A stretch of DNA of 64,000 nt, from assembly GCF_000002865.3 (NCBI RefSeq), contig NW_001865048.1, forward strand, positions 1,065,940 through 1,129,939, in the 5' to 3' direction. Made by a program: the position numbers and the translations under genes. Under the pieces are notes generated by a model. The model did no database searches, was not told where the DNA came from, and saw only the letters and a program-made list of their open reading frames with translations. Position 1 is the first letter of the stretch. The number at the start of each line of letters is the position of its first letter. This stretch comes from Monosiga brevicollis MX1. Lineage: Eukaryota > Opisthokonta > Choanoflagellata > Craspedida > Salpingoecidae. Shown here one piece after another: positions 1 to 12,300 of this stretch.

Positions 1-166
1 AACTGGTTGGCAGGAGACACGACACCAACCTAATGTTTCCACATCCTCCATTCGCTTCTGCTCCTCTCTGTGCCCTCACAAGGCTGGCCGCTGACCTCGC
101 CTCAAAGTGGTTGGGGCACCCACGAGCGCGGCCTGGTTCTACCTTTTGTGCCTAATAACATCCAGA

Positions 167-2509
167 TTAATTCATCTCCGCTGCCGGTGCGGCGACATCC
201 TCGACATTGTCGTGATGGCCATGATCGCGATCCGCCGCTGCCGCCTCGTCCCGCGCAAGTAAGCGTTGCATTGGCCTGAGGGACAAAAGGCCTGCCAGCG
301 GGAGGAGAGCCGTGGCCACCCAGACCCAAATCGGATCAAGCGGCGGCAGCATGGCGTTGCCAGCCGCCGCGTATTTCTCTAGCTCCTGAGCGTGAAGCCG
401 CACCTCGGCCAGGTGCACCGCATCCGCCAATCGCCCATCACGCAACGCCACCAGCAAGCCTGACAACACAGGAGCCAACACGAGAGAGTATGAGTGCGTC
501 AGGGCCGTGGACTCGAGAGCAAGACAAAGCACCCCTCTTCCCCCGTGACCCCGGCGGGCAAAAGCGGGCGTCAGACTGCGAGAGCGCGAGATACGTACCG
601 AGCGCGTTGAAGGTGTCCGACAGGGAGCGCATTTCAGCAGCCTCTTGGTTGAATTCAATGTTTAGCGCAGCGTAGCTGGCGTTCACAAACTGATGGTACA
701 ACTCTTGAAAGCTGGAGGCGATCGCTGGCGCTTTTGTAAGCACGACTGGGCGCACACCATCGTCAATGCTCTCTTCGCCCAACACCTCGATCAACTTCTC
801 GTACATAGGGCCCACATGCCTACCGCATGATGCGACACAAAATGAAAAAAAGATGATGAGAGGACGTGGGTATAGCTGCGAGGCTCGCCCGCGCGCTGCA
901 ACATACATGCGCTCCTCGTAGACATGGATGATGCGAGTGGCGTTCATCAGGACAGCTGCCGGTAATGCTGAGAGGTGAAATTGGAAATAACTCCTATACA
1001 TGCAGAGCAAAGCAGCGGCGACATCAGACCAGGCAGGCTCGAAAGCGGTGGGAAGATGGGCTTGAGGTGACTCAAGACAAGTGAAGGCATCAACACCAAG
1101 GGAGGACGAACCCCTCCATATGCGTTACGGGGACCCAGGCAAAATGGACGTTGGAAAATATGGCTTGGATTACCCCAAAGGTCATCAATGCCAGCGGCGC
1201 ATGGGGATCATTGGCAGTGTAAAACATGGCCAGCAAATAATCAGACCCAAGCTCTGTATTAAATGGCCAGGTCCGCCAGGAGGCGAGGCACAGAACGAAG
1301 TCGGAATGAACATGAGAGGAAAATAACATAGAAAGACAGGCAATGCACATGGTCAAGCAGCTCCACTCGTCAAACAACGGTGCCGCTCTCTTTTCTCGTA
1401 CCGCTGCGACGCTTGACAAGTTGCTCGAGGTCAGCAGCCACGACACTACGAGGATAGAGCGGTAATTGCGCCGGAGAGGTTTTACGCATGGCTGAAAAAC
1501 GAGGGTCCAACCACGAAGTGGATTGAAGTAGCTGTGCCAAATGGCCTTCCCCGATTCGATAATTGAGCTCAAAAAACGGTCCATGGACGCGGCGTTCCCC
1601 GGGCCTGGGTAGCAAGAGCAGAATCCAGGTGCGTGCGCGACGCCATGAGTGGTGCGTTGACATCAAGCCACACAGATCCCCCATTCCTCAAAGAAATGCA
1701 CATCTTGAAAAAAAGAAAAGAAAAAAAGAAGAAGATCAAATCGGGAACAGGGGTGGCTGGAAAGCCACCACGGCAAAGCAGAACATACGCCAATGACTCG
1801 ATGTGGAGCGGGGCACCATAAAGCTCGTCTTGTACACGACTCGTCCAGGTGCCGCACAACTGACGAGCTGTCACACATGTTCCATGTTCTGTTGCGTTGG
1901 GATACATCGCGTCCTGTTCATTTGCTGGTGCCACCTACAAAGCAAAAGGGTAAGCATGAGTTCTCAAACTTGAGAAAGTTGGGTCCAATGAGGCTCGCAT
2001 TGGCCTGAACGCAAAGAGCCTCAAGTGTGCTGCAAATATGTAGATGAACATCCATTGCTGCATAATTTCCATACCGCCAAGCAGTAGCAGCAGTTCTCGT
2101 TGGCGCCACAGTCTTGCCATGGCTCGGGTGGTCTCAGAAACAGGCTGCCATCCCGGATGCTGTCCCCCTCGAGCGCAAGATGAGACCGGCTCAAAGCATA
2201 CTGCCGACGGTGCGCTGCACAATGTCTTCGGCACGACGCTGCATTCTACATTGCCCATTCGAGGTCAGCAAAGACTCGACCCGCGCGCCTCCAGCTGAGT
2301 ATGAACCAGTCGGTACCAACCTGGATGTGAACGCGAGACGGCACTAAGCAGGGCCACCTGCCATAGCTTTGATTCGAGTGGTTATTTCCCGGCAGTGCAA
2401 GGGCATCCGAGGTCTCGGCCAAGGCTGCGGAAGACCCAAGCAGCACCAAAACGCAGCACATCCCAGCGACGGCATGCCGCGACCAAGCACTCCATGTTTT
2501 GACGCTCAT
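167..2509 (-). CDS. Secreted/membrane-anchored protein, family not recognised
   Basis: Multi-exon minus-strand gene. The start chosen is the ATG at 2509 (MSVKTWSAW), followed by a hydrophobic core and LAETS, a typical signal peptide or N-terminal anchor. Conserved-looking exon pieces follow in order: VESLLTSNGQC near 2240; HICSTLEALCVQANASL near 2030; SRVQDELYGAPLHIESLAY near 1820; an exon at about 1570-1390 ending near LEQLVKR; SDYLLAMFYTANDPHAP near 1220; and a helical stretch YEKLIEVLGEES..SFQELYHQF at 810-660. The last exon has a transmembrane segment (WVWVATALLPLAGLL, near 320) and a short acidic/His-rich tail ending at 167. The N-terminal hydrophobic segment plus helical pre-TM region and C-terminal TM faintly recall PIG-S of the GPI transamidase. 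I do not assign that function, because the motifs between are not convincing. It is head-to-head with the cycloisomerase gene. Exon joins are approximate. Confidence 0.5.
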
Positions 2510-2785
2510 CACGCGCTGAGGCTGGTCACCCATGGCCACAAGCCTTGACCCTCTTCCCAACCCCTGGGACCACGCCCTACCCCCCTTCCTCGATCAAGCC
2601 TCGGTGCCGCAGGCGCTTGCGACAAGACAAACAACCACCGCCCCTGATCCCCTCTGAGACCAGCGAGCCCCGGCAAATCCTCCGACTCGAGCGCGCACAG
2701 AGAGAGCGAAAAGCAGAGAGAGAGACGCACACACATGAAAAGAGCAAAAGCAATTAAAATTAAAACGAATGGTTGTAAATTTAGA

Positions 2786-2787
<2 letters not shown>

Positions 2788-2833
<46 letters not shown>

Positions 2834-2867
2834 AACACTCTTGACACACACACACACACACACACAA
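2788..2867. repeat. (CA)n microsatellite in divergent intergenic region
   Basis: Two CA runs (about 2788-2831 and 2845-2867) separated by a short interruption. They lie in the 458-base gap between the divergent starts at 2509 (-) and 2968 (+). Antisense open frames rich in Cys-Val here are artefacts of the repeat. I see no other feature in this gap. Confidence 0.95.
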
Positions 2868-2967
2868 TGTATAATGTCAGATAAACAAAAAAGTGCTGAC
2901 AATCTGTCGCCGGTTCCATGAAATGATGACAATTTGATCTTGACTGATCTGGGGTTGCAGAGAGAGA

Positions 2968-4432
2968 ATGGCAGCACGGCGAGGCGGGTTGACCGGGGGG
3001 GTCAGTGGTGGTGGTGGTGGTGGTGGTGGTGGTGGTGATGGATCAACGGAGAAAACACGGGAGTATGGACGGCAATGGATGGCGCGGGATCCCAGCAAGC
3101 GCTGGGCTGAGCTGTTTTACTTGGCTTACGCGCCTGTTTGGATCGCGATGATTGCCGCGGTGGTTGGCTTTCAGTGGTACACTTGGTTTGAAGGTGGGGT
3201 CTTCCTCCCCCCTTCTCGCCCCAAGCTCAGCTGCAGCAGGGATTGCTCACGGGAGTGCGATTGTTGCCACTGCGTAGGGGTGCACTACTTTGTCACGGGC
3301 ATCATCATTGCTGCTCCCATCTTCGTTGTACCGCTGATCATCAACCGTGAACCGATTCCTTGGCGAGAGCGCTTTTGGTACGTGTGTGCAGCTGAGGCTC
3401 TGCGCCCCAGCATTGGCATCGGCCCGCTCACGTACCAGCTTGACAACCATGGCCGATGCTCTGGCCCGGGATGGCACTTTACAGGTTCAAATCTTTGATC
3501 TGGCACGTTGTCTTCTCCTTTATCGGCAACCACTTTCTAACGGTGAGTGCGTCGGGCGTCTTGCTTTCACCGTGGGCCACCAACACCATCGGTGCCAAGA
3601 TTGTACCTGACCCTCTTGGTTCACTGCTAGCACTATTTTTTTAATGTGTTGGGTTGCTTCTACACGGTGCCGACGGAAAACGGCCGCTATGAGTTTAACA
3701 CTGTGCCTTGGTGCATGCATCTGATCACGGTGGCCTATTTTGCTTTTTACCACACCACCATCTCCATGCTCATGCGACGCATCGGCTATTGGACGACCGC
3801 CTGGAGCTGGGTGGGGCGCTTCCTGTTTGTCGCGGCGTGTGGCTTTGCCACTGCTGTGCTGGAAGCCGTGACCATATCTGCCTTTCCGCATTACGTTGGT
3901 GACCTCACCCCAGGCCCCCGAGCTCTTCACGTTGCACGCTGAGCCAACGCTTTATGTTCCTTTCACGTTTACTGTCGCTGCCACCCTCTTTTTAGCGCTA
4001 TCCCGATGCATGGACCATGTATACACAGGGCTCTGCATTTTACACGCTCCTCTTTCTCGTCACTTTCCCTGCCTACAGCTTGCTGGACGAATTTCCCACT
4101 ACCCGCCGCACCTGGCGCGGCTTTTTGGAACATGCCCTGGCCTGTGGCATGGCGGTGCGTAGCTGACAGATTGCAACACTAGTGATTGATTGCACCACGC
4201 CGTCCTGACCCATCTCGCTTCGCACACGACTGACTTGTGCAGGTGTTTATCTTGGATGACTTGTTTCGCCTGCTCGTGGGGCCAGTGACAGGCGTTGACG
4301 CTGCCAACAATTCCAGGTCAGCAGCCCACCCTTGTGCTGCGGAGATGCTCAAGGAAGTTTGGTCCGAGCGCATTGGGACAAAGCCTCACGTTGTGCCCAT
4401 GGGTCAGCCCGCCATACGCGCAAGAATTGTAG
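2968..4432 (+). CDS. CPI1: Cycloeucalenol cycloisomerase (cyclopropyl sterol isomerase)
   Basis: Predicted to open the 9beta,19-cyclopropane ring of cycloeucalenol-type sterols in the ER (EC 5.5.1.9). The start at 2968 is followed by a low-complexity poly-Gly stretch (GGT repeats), then DPSKRWAELFYLAYAPVW, the signature N-terminus of plant CPI1. Exons: 2968-3193, 3280-3377 (acceptor could be 3278), 3485-3542, 3631-3894, 3996-4154, and 4243 onward. Later matches to the family are FKSLIWHVVFSFIGNHF, HYFFNVLGCFYTVP, FYHTTISMLMRR, a Glu in VLEAVTISAFPHY, and the final ILDDLFRLLVGPV. Several membrane segments are present, as expected. The C-terminal end is uncertain: after VDAANNS either a splice at 4316 leads to a stop near 4432, or the frame reads on. 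It converges tightly on SGTA, whose stop is at 4599. The family is typical of plants, algae and some protists. Confidence 0.88.
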
Positions 4433-4598
4433 ACCGGCAAAAGGGACCCCACTCGCCAAGCAACATGTCGAAACAGCACGGCTTATTTTGGCTGGCTTCC
4501 ATGCAGCGCGTGGTGGTGTCGAGGTCGCCCGAGTCCATGAACACTCTTTTAACATGTAAAAACAAACTTTTTTTAAAAAATTCAAACAAACTGGCCTC

Positions 4599-6891
4599 TC
4601 AATTGTACATGTCATCATCATCAATGTCGTCCTGGCCCATGTCCTCGGGCCCTGTGGTGGCACCCGACATGCCACCGCTAAACCCGGACCCCGAGGTGAC
4701 ACAATCAAGCAGGGTGAATGAGGATTGGCTTGAGCCCGAGAAGTCCAAGACAAGCATCTCGATGGAGCGACAACATACAACATGCTGGCAAGATTTGCCA
4801 GGTCGGGTGCCTCGCCAGACGCCGCTGCACCGGTCCCGCCTTGTTGCATGGCTGCAAAGCTGAGTGGGTCCCAAACAGGAAATGAATGAAGACAGAAGCC
4901 ACAGGTCTGGTAACCAACCTCGTGAGCGGTGTGAAATACCCGGCTTACATGTTGTTCAGCATATCGGACATGGCCGGGGCTGGGGCAGCCGACGACTGCG
5001 AGCGCGCCAAAGATTCGGTTAGATTCGGGAAAAAAAAATGTTGGTAGAGTGAGGCATCTTTTGCTTTGCTTTGCTTTTATTCCTTTTCGTGATTGTCTCA
5101 CCTGCGATGAACGAGTCGGCTCGCGTGGGGCTGGTGCAGCGCGAGGGGACTGCGCCGCTTCGCGTGTGGGCTGCCCTGCCCCACCCTCGGTTGGCGCCGA
5201 GGCGCCTTGGGAATTCTGATTCAAAAGCCCTGACAAAGCATCGCCCACACCCGGCTGACCCATGAGATTTTGTGCCATGGCTGCCATCCCTGGGTTGCTG
5301 AGCAGGTTCTGGGCCATGGACCCAAAACCCGGGTTATTGAGAAGATTCTGAAGACCTCCACTACCACCGAGACCAGCGAGCAACTGCCCACGCAAGAGAA
5401 TCAGGTGTGACATGGCACAGGGGCAAACAAAGAGTGAGCTTTTTGCAATGGTCTTCAGTTGGGAAGGCGCGCCCCAAGCACAAGACATCCTGCCTCCACA
5501 TAAGACGCACATTGCCCAAGGGATTCGCAGGAGCAGATGTGCCACTCGGGCCGGAGGCCGACGTGCTGCCTCCGCGCGGAACATCGCGGTTGCTGGTACT
5601 GGTTGAACTGGAAGCGGCTGCGGCAGTTGCGCCCGGCACCTGAGTCTGATCCTAAGATCAAGCCCCAAAAGCAAACCGCAACATCTGAAAATGAAAAAAA
5701 GGCATCTGCGTGGGGGGAAGGGGCGGGGGCCAAGCAAGAAGCCGTGTTGAGCGAGTCTTTGCCTCACCCGTAGCGTAGTCAGCCGAGCCTGGACGGATGG
5801 GTCAATCACCACAGCCTAACCACAAGAACCACGCAAGCGAGGCACAAAGCGTGTGGGCATTTGAGCGACTGCAATGGGGGTAGCTTGGCAACCAACACAA
5901 GGAAGTTTGGAGCTGGCGCTTGGTTTGAGGGCGGGAGCCATTGTTTGAAACTTACGCGCTCTAGGAAGGCAATGGCTTCGGCTTGGCGCTCCATGCTGGT
6001 CAGGGCGTCGGCAGCTCGGGTCATGGCTCGCACGTAGTGCGGGTCCAATGCGAGCGCACGCTGGCAATCGTCAAACGCCTCTTGATTGTGCTTTAGCCGC
6101 AAGCGAGCCAAGGCGCTAACGACGAGGACAGCAGCAACACAATGAGCATCGGCAGCTCGAGCGAAACACCAGGTCGAGCGCAAAACCAGAATGGGCATGG
6201 AGTGCAGACCGGTTGCAGTAGTAGGTGGCGTCTTCGCTACAACGCAAAGCTTGCGAGTAGCTCTCGATGGCAGCATCATAGTCATGGTCCCGCACTTGCT
6301 CGTTGCCTAAACAACATTGCGAAGCAACGCATGTCACCGCGGGTCGTGAGGCGTCGTGCCATCTGAGACACGAGGAAGTCCGACGAGATGCAGAACAGCG
6401 ACGGGTATCGTCAGTGTTGCTTGCAAACCTTGGGTTTTGAAGGCTTCGGCGCGTGTACGGGCCTCGGCCTCGTCCGTGGGGATGCTTGAGAAACGGCCAA
6501 CAACAGGCTGCAGATCGATCATCTCAGCAAGCTGTGTACTAGCCGCAACGTCGGGCAGGTCATAAGCAGCCTGCAAGCATTGAACCGCCACTGATAGGCG
6601 AGAGCCGTCACAGACACCAAGTGAGTTGTGGTCAGCATTGAACCTGTCCCCCGCCCCGACCAATCGCCTTCCAAACGACCAGATGGCAAGCACCCCCGGC
6701 GGGCTCCAGCCATCGACTTGATCAGCGTGCCCAAGACAGCGCTCCCCCTACCCCCTACCCCCCACAAGCACGCAAGTACCTTGAAGAGACTGCGCATCCT
6801 CTGGATTCACGTTCCCCAAGCGCTCTGCATCCGCGAGGAGATAATTGGCCACCAGCTGAGCCAACGCCTGCTTCTCCGCCCGCCACGCCAT
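4599..6891 (-). CDS. SGTA: SGTA-like TPR co-chaperone
   Basis: Small glutamine-rich TPR co-chaperone; the family links Hsp70/Hsp90 and the BAG6/GET pathway for tail-anchored proteins in the cytosol. Minus-strand exons include 6891-6780, 6590-6429, 6306-6210, 6115-5956, 5815-5768 and 5639 to about 5513, then two or three C-terminal exons. The N-terminal dimerisation-type segment reads QSLQ|VAVQCLQAAYDL, with the splice inside the codon for the first V. Three TPRs follow: GNEQVRDHDYDAAIESYSQAL, ALARLRLKHNQEAFDDCQRAL and DPHYVRAMTRAADALTSMERQ. The C-terminal part has NP-rich repeats (NNPGFGSMAQNLLSNPG, 5350-5270), as in the family, then a Gly/Ser-rich acidic tail ending DDDDMYN. The start at 6891 is the only ATG before the TPR-proximal exons. 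The last two splice sites are inferred from frame. Confidence 0.85.
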
Positions 6892-7629
6892 GATGCTCTT
6901 GTTCTCTCGACGATCAGCTCTCCCGCAAAATGAAGTTTTTCTCTCTCTCACATGTCTTTCTTCTTTATCTCTCTCAAGCTCTCTCTCTCTTTTTCTTTCT
7001 CTGTTGTTGCTTTTCTTCTTTCTGGTTCTTTTTGTTAGTTGTTCAAGCAAGGTGTTAAGTACGTCAGCTTGATGTGTCTGATGGTTGTGTGTGTCTGTGT
7101 GTATGCCGCCTCATGTTGTCCGAGTTGGTGCCACCATGCGGGGCGTAATGTGGCAAGGAGATTGCATTTCTCACGCCCCTCGCCCTTGACCATGAGGCAT
7201 ACACGGGTGATCGAGACTGAACAAAACAAAGAAGCGGATGGATGGAAAGAGGACTGGGTTGGATGATCGGGGATAAAGGTAGCCGGGTCGAACGATCCAC
7301 GCCTGGACACACGGCACGCAAACCCCGACCCAAACGAGTAAGATTCACAACAGCACGGTAAGCGCTCGGAACCAAAAGTCATTCATCCGTCACAGAAGAC
7401 GAGTGGAGAGCATAGGATACAGAGCAGAATCTGTAAAACAACTTGGACAACAGAGTGTGAAGAAACACCGAAAAAAAAACACACGCCACCACAAAAACCA
7501 ATAATCGGGTTGCACAACAAGTCGACTGCACAACGGGTCGACTACACAAAGAGCCAACATGTCCTCGTGGCCACGAGGACATGCGGTGGACATGCCACAT
7601 GTGGGCAGATAAACTGGGGCCGCCAAGAC
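6892..7629. other. Intergenic: SGTA upstream region and ARPC5 3' flank
   Basis: A pyrimidine-rich tract (CTCTCT/TTTTCTTT, about 6935-7020) lies directly upstream of the SGTA ATG and probably falls in the promoter or 5' UTR. The rest shows no coding conservation in either strand. Short open frames here lack recognisable features. Confidence 0.6.
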
Positions 7630-8411
7630 TCAGACGGTGTGACGGTCCGACATGACGCGCACAACAGAGCCCAGGCCAACCTTGTCCACCAGCTGCCAAG
7701 AGCAAGCGCACTCGTGAGCCCAAAGCAAGTGTAAGCCCATCGGCCAAGCGCCCAGGCAAATGGTGGCCATTTCAGACATACATGCTTGTGGAAGGTCAAA
7801 AGGGCGGCACTGTACGCCTCATCGGGCGTTTCCATGCCCTTGTACACGTACTTCATCATCACGTCACATTCCTCCTGCGCCAGACAGACCGAGCAAGAGC
7901 AGTAGCAGCAAGAATCAGCCGGCCGCCTGGTCACCCGTTCGGCTGGCAAGCCAGAGAAAATGGTGATGCTGCTGGGGCAGCTCAAGAAATCAGCACGTAC
8001 ATCAGAAAGTTGCTTGACAGTCGGGCCAATGTCGGCCTGCTTCATGCTGCTCACCACATCCAAAACCGTACGCAAGTTCTCGTTCTGGCGGCGAGGCAAA
8101 AATACAACAGAAACCATGAGATCCCACGGTGTGTGAATGCCGACGCTCTTCAACCACACGAGCCGAGCAGCCGTCCTCGGCAGCCGACGAACCTTGACGG
8201 CCATGTCAGCAGTGCCTTGAGGAGGGTTCTCAAGGGCCTTGTGAAGGGCACCAGCATAGTCCTTGGAGCTGATCAGGGTGCGGACCGCGTTGGAACGCTG
8301 CGAGACCTCGCTGGCAAGATCAACATTGAGGGTTTCATCGGTAAAGTTGTCCTCGTCAAACGCATCAACGTTGACCTTGCGGAAACCAGTGTTGCTCGTG
8401 TTCTTCGACAT
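7630..8411 (-). CDS. ARPC5: Arp2/3 complex subunit 5 (p16-Arc)
   Basis: Subunit of the Arp2/3 complex that nucleates branched actin filaments. Four exons join cleanly in phase 0: 8411-8193, 8084-8001, 7874-7782 and 7692-7630, giving 152 residues against about 151 in animals. The N-terminus MSKNTSNTGFRKVNVDAFDE matches the family opening. Later landmarks are ALENPPQGT, the VLDVVSSMKQADI helix, MMKYVYKGMETP, and the terminal GLGSVVRVMSDRHTV. All expected helices are present and nothing is missing. It is divergent from the Munc18 gene at 9391 and tandem with SGTA. Confidence 0.96.
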
Positions 8412-9390
8412 GGCTATTGGTTCTAAAATGGCAGTTGAAGCAAAGTCCACACGCCCTGCACATGCAACACGATGCATGAGGCAGAACCCCCTCGACACTG
8501 CATCGAGCAGCTTCCAAAACACCACCCGTCCTAAACTGAGAGGGCGCGCGGCAAGCCCCTACCACCTCTCCCACTGAAGGGCTTGCCCCCCCGCTCTTTC
8601 TCATACTCCAGTAGTATCCCTCCCGGTCCACCTGTCCCGTTAACAGGACGCTGCTCGCCGCCCGCCGCCGAGCACGCGAGCGCGCGCGCGCGATGAATTC
8701 AGTGCACTGAACGAACCTGGCGCCAACTTGGAAGAAAACTACAACACAACAGCTGTTGACAACGACGTTCGTAGCGGCAAATCAATGGAAATGATTTGGC
8801 AGTGTTTACCTGGTCAAATCTATTCAAAAAGACCCTCTGTGTATAAAATTGGAGGTGCTGTGTTTAGAAACAACAAAGTCAATGGAATAGCTGTCTCAAA
8901 CGCCTGTTCTGGACAATTGACGCCAGGTTGGTCTGGGACAGATGAAATCGTCGCGCGCTCGCTCTCTGTCTCTCTCAAAGTGGCAGCCGGTCGTCAGTGG
9001 CACGGCTCCCGTCTTGGCTGAGCATGTGTCAATGGCATTATTTTTATGTGTAGTGTGTGGCATGTGCTCCGGACCTTGGCTCAATCGTGCCTTTGCGGCT
9101 GCCCACAACGCTTGTTCTTAGGAAAGCTTCTGGAGTCTTTCAGGCACACCGCCTCTTGCGCCCTCACGCCCGCCCACCTCGACCGATTCATCGGTGCCCA
9201 GCCAATCATCTCCGTGGTAGGTGAGGCGCCGTAGCATGCGTCTGCATTGGCATGAGACTGGTTGTGTTGTGCGCTTTGCGTGACAGAGCTGGAAGTCTCG
9301 GCGTCAGTCGCGTTGCACAAGCTCGCACTCACGGCGTCTGCCCGTCGTCCGCTCGCGGCCATGTACTGCAATTGGTGACAGACAGCTATC
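8412..9390. promoter_or_regulatory. Divergent intergenic region between ARPC5 and Munc18
   Basis: About 980 bases separating two head-to-head genes. A CG-dinucleotide run (8682-8692) is followed by an AT-richer island at about 8714-8932. This island is bounded by inverted copies of a near-identical element: AACCTGGCGCCAA at about 8714 and TTGACGCCAGGTT near 8918. The left copy contains TTGGCGCCAA when read on either strand. An open frame through the island (8728-9021) has no recognisable protein features. Promoter function is inferred from position only. Confidence 0.45.
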
Positions 9391-12300
9391 ATGTCGCTCA
9401 AGAGTGCCGTCAAAACGGTTTTAACCAACGTAAGAAGACGGAAAGAAGAAACCGTGTTTCAGTCTTGCTGCATCCAACCACGCCACCTCATCATGTGCCG
9501 CCACTGTCCCACCAGTCCTTGCGCAGCGTTGCCGATGGCGGGGACTGGAAAGTGCTGGTCGTGGACAAGCCAGCCCTGCGCATGATTTCCGAGTGCGCGC
9601 GAATGTCCGAGATTCTCGACCTTGGCGTCACTGTTGTGGAAGATGTCTCCAAGCAGCGCAAGGTCCTGCCTCAGTTCCACGGCGTCTACTTTATTGAGCC
9701 CACGGAAGAGGTGCGATAGACGACAATGTTTTCCCTGGAAAACGTGAGAGCTCTAGCCTTGCCGTCTCATCTCCGAAAATATCCCCCTCCGAAAAAACAA
9801 TGTTCGCTTGCACCCAACATGATAGAACCTGGACTATGTGATCCGTGACTTTGCTGATCGCACCCCAACCTACGAGGCTGCCCACCTGTTCTTCCTGTCT
9901 CGTACGATCCATGCCCCCCCCCCCCCCCCCAGCACATAGACCCTTACTTGTCAAGCTGAAAGGACCAAACTTAACCAGACGCTATGTCAACTCATTCTGC
10001 AGCCGTTCCTGACGCATTGATGGCCAAGCTGGCCAGCGCCAAGGCTGTCAAATATGTGAAGACTCTGAAGGAGATTAACACGCTCTTCATTCCCAAGGAA
10101 CATCGCGTCTTCACGCTCAACGAGCCCCACGGCCTCGTTCAATATTATGGATCTCGCTCCTCCTCCTACAACATCGATGTATGCACGGCTGCTTCTGTCC
10201 CCCAAGATCCTTGCACCCCTTGCATTGGTGATGTTGCATGACCTCTGTGGTGAAGGCGCTGGCCTGACATTCAAAGTCCCTGCTTTCTTGCCCCTTGGTG
10301 TCCTGCAGCATCTGGTTCGCCGTCTTTCGACCCTGTGCACCACGATGAATGTGGCTCCCATTGTGCGCTACAGCAGGTGAGAATGACGATGCCATCCTTC
10401 AACTCTCCGATAATCTTGCCCGACGCTCCGCTCATACCCTTGCCTGCGCATGCGCGATGCTTTCAGCACCTCCACGCCAGGCACGGAGCGCATGGCTATG
10501 CAGCTGCAAAAGGAGATTGATATGTCGGTCTCTCAAGGCTTGATCAATGCACGCGAGGTTGGCTTTGCTCCATCTGCAGAATGGTGTTGGTCAAGCACAA
10601 GTCCTGCCCGTGTGATGCAACAAAACTGACCTCGACAACACGCTTGGTACCGCCCCTGTTCTCCTGTGCAGGGCAAGCTGAAGTCACAATTTCTGATTCT
10701 GGACCGCGCCGTCGACCTCAAGTCCCCTCTGGTGCACGAGCTGACGTACCAGGCTGCCGCCTACGACCTGCTGAACATTGAGAATGACATTTACAGCTAC
10801 TCGACGGTCGACGGTACGAGGGGGCGCACTTTCTTCAACACTCTCATTGTTTGGCGCTGCCCGCCTTGCTTGTTGTCAATATATTTCACTAGCCGGGGCA
10901 GCTCACACAAACAACAACCGCCTCCACTCCACCCATTGACCCGCAGCTGGAGGCCGTGAGCAACAACGTCAGGTTGTCCTGGGCGAGGATGACGACATTT
11001 GGCTTCAGATGCGTCATCTGCACATCAGTGAAGTGTTTCGCAAGGTCAAGTCTAGCTTTGACGAGTTTTGCGTATCGGCCCGCCGACTGCAAGGCCTGCG
11101 CGACAGCCAGCAGGTTTGTATCCGCGCCTCCGACGTTCCCGCCGCTTGACGCGCGTCCTGGACGCGCGCCCTCGTTCAATACGCTGCCGTTCTTCTGCTC
11201 TTGTTCTCACCGTCTTGGTTCTTGGCCATGGCATGTGACTACTGCTGCCCCAGGGTGAAGGTGGTGCTGGTGCGCTGAAGCAAATGCTCAAAGACCTTCC
11301 CCAGCATCGTGAGCAGATGCAAAAGTATTCTTTGCATCTGGACATGTCCAACGCCATCAACATGGCCTTTTCCTCGACCATTGACAGCTGTACCAAGGCT
11401 GAGCAGGTAGGCTGCGTTTCGGTATATTTCAACTTCCCATCACCTGATTTGTCGCCTCTCCCAAGATGGGCCCACCCTTTCAACTTGACGTTTCCGGTGA
11501 GCTTCGACTCGTGCTCACAAGGGTACATGCAATCGTAGAACATTGTGACGGAGGAGGAGCAAGACGGCAACAAGGTCCGCGACTTTATTGGCGAGGTAGC
11601 CAGTGTAGTCGTTGACCGCCGTGTTTCGTAAGTGCCCTTGTCCTCCCCCTGAGCTACCCTGAGAATGCCGTTGGAATAACCCGCCTTTGGGTGTTGGCTG
11701 TGCAGGACTGAGGACAAGCTGCGCTGCCTGATGTTGTGCGTCTTGGCCAAGAACGGCACGTCCAGCCACGAACTGAATAATCTGCTCGACAATGCCAACA
11801 TTGCCACCCCCAGCCGGTGCGTCGCGACCGCTCTCCCTTCTTTGAATGCATGCTTGCCTCTCACGGTGTCCAACCTTGCTTGATGTGCATGTGTCCAGCT
11901 CGGCCATCTACAATCTGGAGATGCTCGGGGCGACCGTGGTTGCAGATCGCCGTGGCCGCAAGCCCAAGACCATGAAGCGCATTGAACGCGACATGCCCTA
12001 TGTCCTCTCACGCTGGACACCCATTGTCAAGGTGTGGCGATAACGAGGGTCAAGAGGGACATGCTCTTCGCCTTTTGTGTGTGGTTTTTGTTTTTTTTTT
12101 GTGTGTGTTTTTTTTGTTTTTGTTTTTTGTTTTTTATGTTTTTTTTCCGTCCCTTCTTCTCTGCCACTCACCCCCGCCAGCTCAACGTCGGCCGGTCGAC
12201 ATATTTGCCTTGCCCAACAGGATCTGATGGAATACATTGCCACCGGACAATTGGACCTCGAATCCTACCCCGCTGTTCGGTAGGTCTCGAGAAAATCCCG

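Noticed and set aside
167-2509. Assignment of the first gene as PIG-S
   Set aside because: Only the C-terminal helix-plus-TM arrangement is reminiscent, and the central motifs do not align convincingly by eye.
2509-2977. Minus-strand open frames rich in Cys-Val
   Set aside because: Generated by the CA microsatellite; no start context or domain.
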